From the NCBI GenBank assembly GCA_036741235.1, contig DAINSQ010000184.1, positions 1-9,468 on the forward strand: 9,468 nt of DNA, written 5' to 3'. This document shows positions 1 through 6,912 of the stretch, piece after piece. The notes beneath the pieces were generated by a model. That model saw only the letters and a list, made by a program, of their open reading frames with translations, was not told the origin of the DNA and did no database searches. Position 1 is the stretch's first letter. Each line of letters opens with the position of its first letter. The position numbers and the translations under genes were made by a program. Source of the DNA: JABWBR01 sp036741235. Its GTDB lineage: Bacteria > Bacteroidota > Bacteroidia > Chitinophagales > Saprospiraceae.

Positions 1-3000
1 TTGAGCCGATGCTCAATGTGGGTACAAAGCCGAAGTCGACGGTCATATCGCCGTTATCGTCGTCGGCGTCGTCCTGGGTACCGCCCGAGCCTGACTCAGC
101 GGCGCCCGAGGGTTCGCCGTTGGGCGTGAGCGTAAAATTGGGAGAATTAACCGGGCTACCCGAGGAAGCTTGCGTACCGTTATCGTCATCGTCTTCCTGA
201 TTATCGGCGCTGTCGGTTGGAGTAGATGACAGCGGATAAGCGCTCGGAGCAGTAGGAATATAGATAAAATAGCTGCCTGGAGTCAGGTTATCGAAGAGAT
301 AGTCGCCGTTCGAATCGGTAATTGTAGTGGCCACCGGGGTAGTGACGCCGGGAGTGCTGCCTACCGTATACAATTCGAGGGTGATGCCTGGCAGACCGCC
401 TTCGCCGTCGCCCGGTTCATAAATGCCGTTGTTGTCAAGGTCGGCAAATACAGTTGAACCAACGCTAACGGGAGAGATAAAGCCAAAGTCGACGGTCATA
501 TCGCCATTAGCATCATTGCCGCTGTTGTTGGCGCCGTCCTGGCCGCTACCCTGCGCTGTTTCGCCTGTTGCAAAAGTGGGCTCGCTTCCGGCAATCAAAC
601 TGATCAGAGGCGACATGACCTGCGTGCCGGTACCACCCGGCTGGAGGCCGTTATCGTCGTTGTCAGTCTGGTTGTCAGCGCCGCTGGTAGCAATATCCGT
701 TGAAGAAAGCGGATATGAAGCAGGAGGCGTATTGATTTTAATATAATAAAAACCTTCCGGCAGGTCGCCGAAAAAGTAATCGCCGTTGACATCGGTAATG
801 TCCATGCCCACCGACAAGTCATCGCCGCCACCAATCAGGTTGTCGAGGCCGGCGCTGAATAACTCAAGCGTAACGCCTGCGATTCCGTCTTCTGAAGACT
901 CATCGTAAACGCCGTTGTTGTTGATGTCGTAAAATACAGTACTACCAATACTCACCGAATACAAAAGGCCCATATCATAGGTATGAGTGCTTTGACCTTC
1001 AGGGCCGGTGGTAACAAAGATGGCCGGGAAACCGGCTACAGATGCCGGAACTCCCGCGCCGGAGGCGATAGCGGCATCCGAGTCGTTAATATCAGGCACG
1101 GCCCCCATTCCTATATTGGCGCTGGTAAGCGTATAAGAATTTCCGGCAATGGTCAATTGAGTACCGCCCCACTGGCCACTTTTACCAAAAACGATATAAT
1201 AATCCGTTTGCGGTACGATGCCGTCGGAGGTATCAAAATAATAATAGCCATTGACGTTGGTAGTAGTAGTAGCAACCTGCGCGCCGCTTGTGTTGTATAA
1301 AGTTACATTGACGCCTTGAAGCGGTATATCGCATCCATCCTGAATGCCATTGCGGTTGATGTCAATGAATACATGATTGCCGATTTCTTGAGAGGGAGTA
1401 CTACAAACGAGCTCCAAATCGCCCAGACCGGCAGCTTTGCCGAACAGGCCGGTTGTACCGCTGTTGCCTGAGAAATAGATCTGATATTGCCTGGTCGACA
1501 AACCGGTGGAGTTGTTATACCATGCCAAACCGGCGGAGAATGCGCCCAGGGGGTCCATCACGTTGAGCAACACCTCATTATTACTGGGGTGGATGGCCAA
1601 ACCGCCGTGCGCGGTTTCCTGGTGAGAGCCGCCGAAGGAATCCTGGCAGTAAAATTCGCCGCCGCAAGGCCCTTGACCGTTATTGTCGCCACAACCTTCA
1701 TCAAAACCGGCCGTTGCATTTTTTTCTAACAGATAATGGCCGTTGTTGTTATAAATCCGCAACACCTCGCCGCCAACGTTGCCTTTGTATACAGTGGTAC
1801 CCGTTTGGGCTGCCGATGTGCCGTAATCGAACCAACCGGCCTGGTGCCCCATGCGATCTATGAAGGCAATCGTCATATTGCCGTATACATCAAATTCAAT
1901 ATCACTGAGAATAGGCTGAGGATAACACAATTCTATACCTGATTCAATCAAATTCGCGAAGTTATTCGTCCAGGGATTCCAGTTTTTACAATCTGCCGAA
2001 GGGTTGGCAAGGAAAGAAGCCGGCGACCCCTTGGGGTAATCCAGATCGAAAGTGATCAAAGTGGTAAAAATACCTGTTTGAGGATCAAACGAATAAATTG
2101 TTGCCGTCATATCGTCATCATTCTGCGTGCTTTGCGCAGAACAAACGCCGCCGACGTACACCTTGCCATCCTGGTATTTTAATGCCCAGGGGCGCCAGTC
2201 GCCGGCATCGGCACACCCCGGGTCGGGAATGGGCACTTCAACAGCCGAGACCGCTACATCAGTAACCGGGTTATTTTCAATAACGACTATTGTTCTGTTT
2301 TTCAGGTTAACGACAAAAATGGAGTCGGCGTCAGAGGAAATATCCATGTCGCCCAATCCTTCTTTACCAACCCTGTCAAAAACAGCAGGATCATAACTGG
2401 GGTCGCCCACGTTGCCGGAAAGGTCGCGGGGCATGAGGTATTCGTCAGCAGCATCAATGCCAAACTGGGCATCCAGGTCTACATATAGCGAAGAGTTGCC
2501 CGTTCCGCTGGGAGGAGGCAAAGTAGAAAGATCAATTTTATAAATAGCGCTCAAACTGTCAGGGCCCCAGCCAATATGACGCTTCAATAAAGAAGAAGCA
2601 AAAGCTGTTTCAGAACGCCTGTTAAGGGCAATACCCCAGGTGGCGCCAACTTCACTGCCTGCAGCCAGGTAGATGTTCTGGCTCGTTGTACCTGAAGCGC
2701 TATACGGCACGGCTAATACTACATCGGCATTACCCGCACTACCGCCTGCCAGTGGGTCGCCCCTGACATAACAGTTGGTGATGACATAAGGGTTATTCTC
2801 ACAATAAATAGCAGGATCAGACAAACCAAAGTCAACCGTACAATCAGCACCTACCACGGCAAATTGCACAGACCCGCCGTTGTTGTCGGGTCCAGCCTGG
2901 CCGTTGTTCAAATTGGAGATCGTATTGGTGAATTCTACCCTCACACGAGTTCCATTGGGCAAACCCGTACAACGCCAGTTGCCATTGACATCGGTATTCG

Positions 3001-3664
3001 TGCTACAAAGCAGCGTTTGATTGCAATCAAAAATATCAACTTGTATTCCTGACAAGCCAAACTCTGAAGCATCCCTGGTACCGTCAGAGTCAAAGTCGGA
3101 ATAAACTTTTCCGCCCATTGTGCCTGAAGCACCACAGGGCCCAACTACGTTGCAGGGCGCCGGCAAAACATATGGCGCGTCAGTTGCAACACAAGTCCCG
3201 CCTGAGAAGGATGCAGAAATAAACCCTGTGGGCGACGCAGTATTGAGATTGACCTCAAATTGTCCATATGCCGGACAGCCGTCTTCAGCAGGGTCAAGCG
3301 TAACCGTAGGCCCGCCGTCAAAAGTGATGATGATGTCTTCCCCCGGCGGCGGATCTTGCCAGGCCACAGAAACGGCCACCAACGCTGTGGGCACGTTGCC
3401 TGTTGAAGCATCATTGCGGCAATCGCTCACGCTGACTTGCGTGATGGTCAGCGCGCACACCATGTCGGCGACGGCTTCCGGCGCCGGTTTAGCAACCTGC
3501 CTTGGCGCCGCCCGTTTAACTTCGGGCTGCACCGCTCGCTTGGCTTTGCTCACCGCTGTAATAGCCCCAAGAGGATCAAAACCCGTTTTGGAGGCATACA
3601 TCAGAGAGCCTAGCATCAATAAAGCGCAGGACACTAAAACGCTTGTTGTAAAATTCCTTTTCAT
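1..3664 (-). CDS. Large secreted SdrD B-like repeat protein, 3' end outside window
   Basis: I read this frame codon by codon: 1221 codons without a stop, starting at ATG 3664-3662 and running off the left edge. Residues 1-24 form a signal peptide (KR, then a hydrophobic stretch ending MYA-S). A basic, Ala/Pro-rich linker (25-69) leads to a Cys-containing Ig-like region (70-183). SdrD B-like beta domains follow at 184-281, 762-899, 905-1061 and 1067-1215, and a fifth begins at 1218. Each opens with a Ca-binding-like Asp/Asn loop (DFDSDG, DINRNG, DINNNG, DLDNNG) and most close with VDFG. Residues 282-761 are a Trp/Gly/Asp-rich insert with motifs such as GDMDIS, GGEVLRIYNNNGHY and GLGDLELVC, possibly a beta-propeller. 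The protein is probably an adhesin or extracellular structural protein. Type IX export is inferred; the C-terminal sorting domain would lie outside the window. LVSC at 10-13 resembles a lipobox, but the hydrophobic core continues past the Cys, so signal peptidase I is more likely. Confidence 0.93.
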   Translation of the reverse strand, partial: MKRNFTTSVLVSCALLMLGSLMYASKTGFDPLGAITAVSKAKRAVQPEVKRAAPRQVAKPAPEAVADMVCALTITQVSVSDCRNDASTGNVPTALVAVSVAWQDPPPGEDIIITFDGGPTVTLDPAEDGCPAYGQFEVNLNTASPTGFISASFSGGTCVATDAPYVLPAPCNVVGPCGASGTMGGKVYSDFDSDGTRDASEFGLSGIQVDIFDCNQTLLCSTNTDVNGNWRCTGLPNGTRVRVEFTNTISNLNNGQAGPDNNGGSVQFAVVGADCTVDFGLSDPAIYCENNPYVITNCYVRGDPLAGGSAGNADVVLAVPYSASGTTSQNIYLAAGSEVGATWGIALNRRSETAFASSLLKRHIGWGPDSLSAIYKIDLSTLPPPSGTGNSSLYVDLDAQFGIDAADEYLMPRDLSGNVGDPSYDPAVFDRVGKEGLGDMDISSDADSIFVVNLKNRTIVVIENNPVTDVAVSAVEVPIPDPGCADAGDWRPWALKYQDGKVYVGGVCSAQSTQNDDDMTATIYSFDPQTGIFTTLITFDLDYPKGSPASFLANPSADCKNWNPWTNNFANLIESGIELCYPQPILSDIEFDVYGNMTIAFIDRMGHQAGWFDYGTSAAQTGTTVYKGNVGGEVLRIYNNNGHYLLEKNATAGFDEGCGDNNGQGPCGGEFYCQDSFGGSHQETAHGGLAIHPSNNEVLLNVMDPLGAFSAGLAWYNNSTGLSTRQYQIYFSGNSGTTGLFGKAAGLGDLELVCSTPSQEIGNHVFIDINRNGIQDGCDIPLQGVNVTLYNTSGAQVATTTTNVNGYYYFDTSDGIVPQTDYYIVFGKSGQWGGTQLTIAGNSYTLTSANIGMGAVPDINDSDAAIASGAGVPASVAGFPAIFVTTGPEGQSTHTYDMGLLYSVSIGSTVFYDINNNGVYDESSEDGIAGVTLELFSAGLDNLIGGGDDLSVGMDITDVNGDYFFGDLPEGFYYIKINTPPASYPLSSTDIATSGADNQTDNDDNGLQPGGTGTQVMSPLISLIAGSEPTFATGETAQGSGQDGANNSGNDANGDMTVDFGFISPVSVGSTVFADLDNNGIYEPGDGEGGLPGITLELYTVGSTPGVTTPVATTITDSNGDYLFDNLTPGSYFIYIPTAPSAYPLSSTPTDSADNQEDDDDNGTQASSGSPVNSPNFTLTPNGEPSGAAESGSGGTQDDADDDNGDMTVDFGFVPTLSIGS

Positions 3665-3989
3665 GAGACTTCCGTTTCTTCCGATTAATTGATTCTGATT
3701 GTTATTAGCCAACTAGTTAGTGATAGCGGTCAACAACGAACTGATCATCCGATGATTTACACTTTCACGGCACTAAGGTAGAATTGAGGAAGGGGAGCAT
3801 CAGGGACAGGAGAGCCGCTTTTTCTGGAGTTATTTATTCGCATCAAACATCATTAAAAATATATAATATATTGATTATTAAATATTTAAAACTTGTTAAA
3901 TATTGATAAAATTCGAATTTAATTTAATTAAAAAGGGCCGTTACAACTGTGCTGCAACGGCCCTTGACCAATGGGTAACGAACAATCTA
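3665..3989. other. AT-rich intergenic region upstream of the surface protein gene
   Basis: No convincing gene is present. The part from about 3840 to 3932 is almost pure A/T. Immediately before the surface-protein ATG the minus strand reads GGAAGAAACGGAAGTCTC, a purine-rich leader with at best a weak GGAAG ribosome-binding match. TACCTTAG (minus strand, 3780-3773) differs by one base from the Bacteroidota -7 consensus TAnnTTTG, but no TTG lies at the right distance, so I do not call a promoter. A plus-strand open frame from 3903 is the shadow of the minus-strand gene that follows. Confidence 0.6.
3933..3965 (-). terminator. Intrinsic terminator of the small hypothetical gene
   Basis: Perfect 10-bp inverted repeat: AAGGGCCGTT at 3933-3942 and AACGGCCCTT at 3956-3965, with a 13-nt loop. 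On the minus strand the stem runs straight into TTTTTAATTAAATT. It begins 24 nt past the TAA of the 3990-4400 gene, as expected for a rho-independent terminator. On the plus strand the hairpin is not followed by a T run, so it acts in one direction only. Confidence 0.8.
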
Positions 3990-4400
3990 TTAAAAATCTA
4001 CCATCAAAAATTGAGGAGTTGTTTTGATCACATATTCGCCCGGAAGAATAAACGCCGAGCTCAATCCCAGCCTTTTTTCTACCCGGTATGGGAGTCGAAA
4101 AGCTTCATGTACGGTAAACAACCCACTCTGAAAATGCTGCTTCCATATAGATTCGCTAATGGTCGCTTTCTGAAAATAAAACCTGGCCCGCTTTTTTGCA
4201 TTAACGCCTATGATAGCGTGCACCAGCGGGCATTCGCCCGAATATTGATACGGCGCCACCATTACCCGGCAAATGCCGACTCCCCTGCATTTTGCGCTGG
4301 GGGAACCCAATACAACGTCTGTTCGCAACATGAATTCAGGCAGCATCCCCTTTTGGCCGCCCAATCCGGTCAAATCGGTTAAGGTACTTGTTAGTATCAT
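3990..4400 (-). CDS. Small hypothetical protein with three cysteines
   Basis: This frame encodes 136 residues from the ATG at 4400-4398. It can be extended to 160 residues from a GTG at 4472-4470, which follows an in-frame TAA by two codons. A third possible start is the ATG at 4346. I prefer 4400 because ATG is the commoner start and the leader before it is A-rich (GAAACAAAACACATTAGA), usual in Bacteroidota, which seldom need Shine-Dalgarno. Visible features are KCRGVGICRV with two Cys (C38, C44), a third Cys in GECPLV (C57), a basic stretch KKRARFYF, and a C-terminus LPGEYVIK...FLMVDF. There is no signal peptide or membrane segment. The three Cys could bind a metal, but this is speculative. 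It is followed by a strong terminator, and it lies 214 bp downstream of a large helical-protein gene with no clear terminator between, so the two may be co-transcribed. I cannot assign a function. Confidence 0.68.
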   Translation of the reverse strand: MILTSTLTDLTGLGGQKGMLPEFMLRTDVVLGSPSAKCRGVGICRVMVAPYQYSGECPLVHAIIGVNAKKRARFYFQKATISESIWKQHFQSGLFTVHEAFRLPYRVEKRLGLSSAFILPGEYVIKTTPQFLMVDF

Positions 4401-4614
4401 TCTAATGTGTTTTGTTTCTCCGCCCAGGCTAATACCCGGGTTGAAGTTGGTCTTAGCAATTGAATGTTGCACGCTAAGTTATTATGCGATCTGTTTGGGC
4501 GATCAGACAGATTGGGGGGATGAATCTACCTGAAAAAAGAGTTAGTTAAATGAATAACAAATTCATATATCATTGTTTTTCAAATAAATACATTTATTCA
4601 AAAAACAACTTTAA

Positions 4615-6147
4615 CTACCCTCTTTTTATTCGTTTCGCACTAAAATCGAGGGATTGCAGGGCCATTTCCCATAGGTCTTCGTAGGGTATGATCTCTATGT
4701 CGTGCGATTGATTGGCAATATCCAGGGGTACTTTTTGGAGCATTTGCACGTGTTTGGCGGCATGCCTGATCACCGCAGCCCGGTGAAAGCTTTGCGAAGG
4801 CATTTGCATCAGCATTTTGATGAAGCAATTGCTTCTGTAAGTATCATCCCTTCGCAAGTATCGAGAGCTGTATTTTTCAATCGCTTCCAGCCGGTCGGTA
4901 ATGTCATCGTAGCGTTTTTTTAACAACAAATACAGCACCTGGAAGATCAATATCGGGATATTCATGCCCCGCTTGTCTTTGGAATAAATGGGCGTTTCGT
5001 TGATAAACTTGGCAAACCTGAATTTGTTGAAATAGGTGTTATCCGGGGCGGGGTTTACATATCCCGCCTCAATCAAATAATACAGGTATGCCTCTATAAT
5101 CCGCCAATACTCCAGCAAAGCCGAGGGCAAACTGCCGAATTTTTTATGCCTCACAGCTGCTAAAAACAGGCGATAGGCCTCCTGGTATTCGCCTGCATGC
5201 AGCGACAACATGAGCAACAGTTCCTGGTATTTGAACCAGTTGTATGCGCCCTCCTGCAACAATTTCAAACCGCGTTCAGCCGCTATTTTCCCCCGGTCAT
5301 AGTCCTTTAACTGCACATAACACACCATCTCCTGATACAAAAAAGCCTGCAGCGGCACGCCCGCTATGTATTCCTTTGACTCAAAAAAGCGGATAGCGTT
5401 TTCGCACACGGCAATCGTGTTGCGATAATCGTTGATGCTGGAATAAATGGTGGCTTCTATCAACCGCCCGCAAAACTGTAAGCGGTAAGTATCGTACTTT
5501 TCCAGGGGTTCTTTGAGCTGTAGCCAATACATCCTGGCCTGGTCGTGAATCTGACGCTGCGTCGATTTGCTGTTGACGTAATTGGCCGTGATAAACGTAT
5601 ACATCTCTTCCGAGATATTTTCCCATTGGTAAATATCTTCGTATTGCGTTGCCAATTGCCGGTAGTATTCGTGGCGTTTCTGATCGCCTTCAATAGAACC
5701 GTAGTGCAGCCGCAGCGTGCGGGCCATTTCCTGAACTACGTCGGTAAAGTCATATTTGATCGCCTTTTTCAGCACTTCTTCCGCCAGCGCCGCCGGGGCG
5801 TGGCGGGCATTTTTTCCCTGCATGATCTTGATGGCCGCCCACTGCTTGTAACACTCGAAATAAGCGCACTGCCTGGCATGGTAATGCGGTTCCAACAAGT
5901 CAATCTCAAAAAGCTTGTCGAGCAAAAATGACCTGAGCGTTGCCTTTACCTTATTATAAGGTGTGACGCTTTTTTCCCCGGGATACAGGATTTGACGCGC
6001 CGCCTCGTCTGAAGTAGCCTTGCCGTCGGCAACCAACTGGTACAACGCCTGCATCTGCGAACTCCAACGCAGTTCGCCTCCATGGCGTTCTATGGCGCGC
6101 ATTTTCCCTCTTGTGACAATAGCTACCAATTCCCTGAGCTCTTGCAT
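4615..6147 (-). CDS. Helical TPR-like hypothetical protein, paralog A
   Basis: A 510-residue protein from ATG 6147 to TAG 4615, without signal peptide or transmembrane helix, so probably cytoplasmic. It is rich in Leu, Tyr, Glu and Lys, with many amphipathic helices. The central part has TPR-like helix pairs, for example GVPLQAFLYQEMVCYVQL-KDYDRGK and YNWFKYQELLLMLSLHAGEYQEA. The C-terminal ~120 residues are the most conserved with the paralog at 6913-8463: DKRGMNIP near 391, EAIEKYSSRYLRRDDTYRSN, CFIKML, then NQSHDIEIIPYEDLWE near 479, ending in a basic tail (KRIKRG). No enzyme motif or DNA-binding helix-turn-helix is evident. An alpha-solenoid scaffold or regulatory partner is the most that can be inferred. 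No Shine-Dalgarno precedes the start (the leader is ATTGATCGCCGAAGC). The gene is real on length, coding bias and the clear paralog; its function is unknown. Confidence 0.92.
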   Translation of the reverse strand: MQELRELVAIVTRGKMRAIERHGGELRWSSQMQALYQLVADGKATSDEAARQILYPGEKSVTPYNKVKATLRSFLLDKLFEIDLLEPHYHARQCAYFECYKQWAAIKIMQGKNARHAPAALAEEVLKKAIKYDFTDVVQEMARTLRLHYGSIEGDQKRHEYYRQLATQYEDIYQWENISEEMYTFITANYVNSKSTQRQIHDQARMYWLQLKEPLEKYDTYRLQFCGRLIEATIYSSINDYRNTIAVCENAIRFFESKEYIAGVPLQAFLYQEMVCYVQLKDYDRGKIAAERGLKLLQEGAYNWFKYQELLLMLSLHAGEYQEAYRLFLAAVRHKKFGSLPSALLEYWRIIEAYLYYLIEAGYVNPAPDNTYFNKFRFAKFINETPIYSKDKRGMNIPILIFQVLYLLLKKRYDDITDRLEAIEKYSSRYLRRDDTYRSNCFIKMLMQMPSQSFHRAAVIRHAAKHVQMLQKVPLDIANQSHDIEIIPYEDLWEMALQSLDFSAKRIKRG

Positions 6148-6216
6148 GCTTCGGCGATCAATTTTTTATTATCAGTAGAGAGGGGGACTAAAGGGGTAGT
6201 CTGCTTGTATTGTCGC

Positions 6217-6248
6217 GCAATGTAACAACAATTAAGTATTTCTGCAAA
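6217..6248 (-). promoter_or_regulatory. Weak candidate promoter for paralog A
   Basis: On the minus strand TTTG (6248-6245) lies 20 nt before TACATTGC (6224-6217). The spacing fits the Bacteroidota pattern TTG-N~20-TAnnTTTG, but the -7 element misses its last two bases. The resulting leader to the ATG at 6147 would be about 65 nt. This is a pattern match only. Confidence 0.18.
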
Positions 6249-6262
6249 TTTGAAACAAAAAA

Positions 6263-6284
6263 GGATGGCCGCCCAAGGCCATCC
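6263..6284 (-). terminator. Orphan intrinsic terminator
   Basis: Perfect 8-bp arms GGATGGCC (6263-6270) and GGCCATCC (6277-6284) around a 6-nt loop. On the minus strand the stem is followed by TTTTTTGTTTC. It should end a minus-strand transcript arriving from the right, yet no convincing gene lies between it and the next terminator at 6807-6830. It may close a small RNA, a very short ORF or a decayed gene, or simply insulate paralog A from upstream transcription. Confidence 0.7.
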
Positions 6285-6536
6285 CTGCTATGTTGTCCAT
6301 TGCAAAACAATGAAACACTGTACTTCTTTCCTGTTATCTACCGTTGCTGTTCGTAATAAATTCCGGCGCCTGTTGTTTCATCGTCTGAATAAGGGGACTA
6401 CAACTAAACAACCCGGCGCCGGATTGACCTTCTTTCTTCTGAGCCTGTTCGTAGTGGTCTGTTTGTTCGGGTAATCGACTTCGCGCTCTCACGCCTTCGC
6501 GCTTATACGCCTGTGATGTCGATGACAATTACTTTG

Positions 6537-6567
6537 TTGCTTCTACTTTCCATCGCTTGTAAATTTG
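6537..6567 (+). promoter_or_regulatory. Candidate plus-strand Bacteroidota promoter
   Basis: TAAATTTG at 6560-6567 is an exact match to the Bacteroidota -7 consensus TAnnTTTG. TTG at 6537-6539 lies 20 nt upstream, the expected spacing for the -33 element. Transcription would start near 6573 and head right, into the 3' end of paralog B in antisense. No plus-strand gene follows and no plus-strand terminator is visible before 6913. An AT-rich setting makes chance matches easy, so this stays moderate. Confidence 0.35.
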
Positions 6568-6806
6568 TTTCACGATGTAAAAGTATTAGCCAGATTACGA
6601 TGTCTAACAGACAGAAAGACAGGCTATATCACTTATTAAAATATTAAAATCTATTACTATTAAAATACTTAAACAGCTGGTTATTAATAATTTATAATAT
6701 TAAATATTTTAAGAATATCATAGATAATCAAAGAATTTGCAGACAGATATACACAGATTTTAGCGATTACCAGGATACGCAAGATGAGGCGACACGACAA
6801 AAAAAA

Positions 6807-6830
6807 CAGGGCAGCTTTGCGACTGCCCTG
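6807..6830 (-). terminator. Intrinsic terminator of paralog B
   Basis: Perfect 8-bp arms CAGGGCAG (6807-6814) and CTGCCCTG (6823-6830) with an 8-nt loop. On the minus strand the stem is followed by eight T. It lies about 82 nt past the stop codon of the 6913-8463 gene, so that gene probably has its own transcript end rather than continuing into paralog A. Confidence 0.83.
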
Positions 6831-6912
6831 CGGGTGGAGCCCTGGTGCATTGTAGAAGGGGACAATACGTAAGGGGAAACTACAACAGAATCAATGCAAC
6901 ATCCAAGCTCGC

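Larger units (their letters stand above)
6148..6912. other. 765-bp gap between the two paralogs, no credible gene
   Basis: The gap holds two minus-strand terminator hairpins and one candidate plus-strand promoter, listed separately. Open frames here are short. The minus-strand 6334-6528 frame starts at TTG directly after an in-frame stop, and the plus-strand 6250-6474 frame overlaps the terminator hairpin; neither resembles a protein I know. About 6600-6780 is strongly AT-rich. A tiny minus-strand frame at 6503-6553 (16 codons) is noted among the findings. Confidence 0.6.

Noticed and set aside
3625..3664. Lipoprotein signal (LVSC at residues 10-13) in the surface protein
   Set aside because: The hydrophobic region before the Cys is too short and continues for about ten residues after it, which fits ordinary signal peptidase I cleavage better.
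3120..3692. Plus-strand 190-codon open frame, and other plus-strand frames over 1-3664
   Set aside because: They lie opposite a continuous minus-strand frame of 1221 codons with a signal peptide and repeated domains; these are shadows of GC-rich codons.
6334..6528. Minus-strand 64-codon frame upstream of the orphan terminator
   Set aside because: It starts at TTG immediately after an in-frame TAA, is very polar and has no recognisable features; the only internal ATG leaves 15 residues.
6391..6887. Similar AAGGGGACTACAAC-like words at 6391-6405, 6871-6887 and near 6183
   Set aside because: The matches are short, with differing spacing and flanks; not enough to call a repeat or operator.
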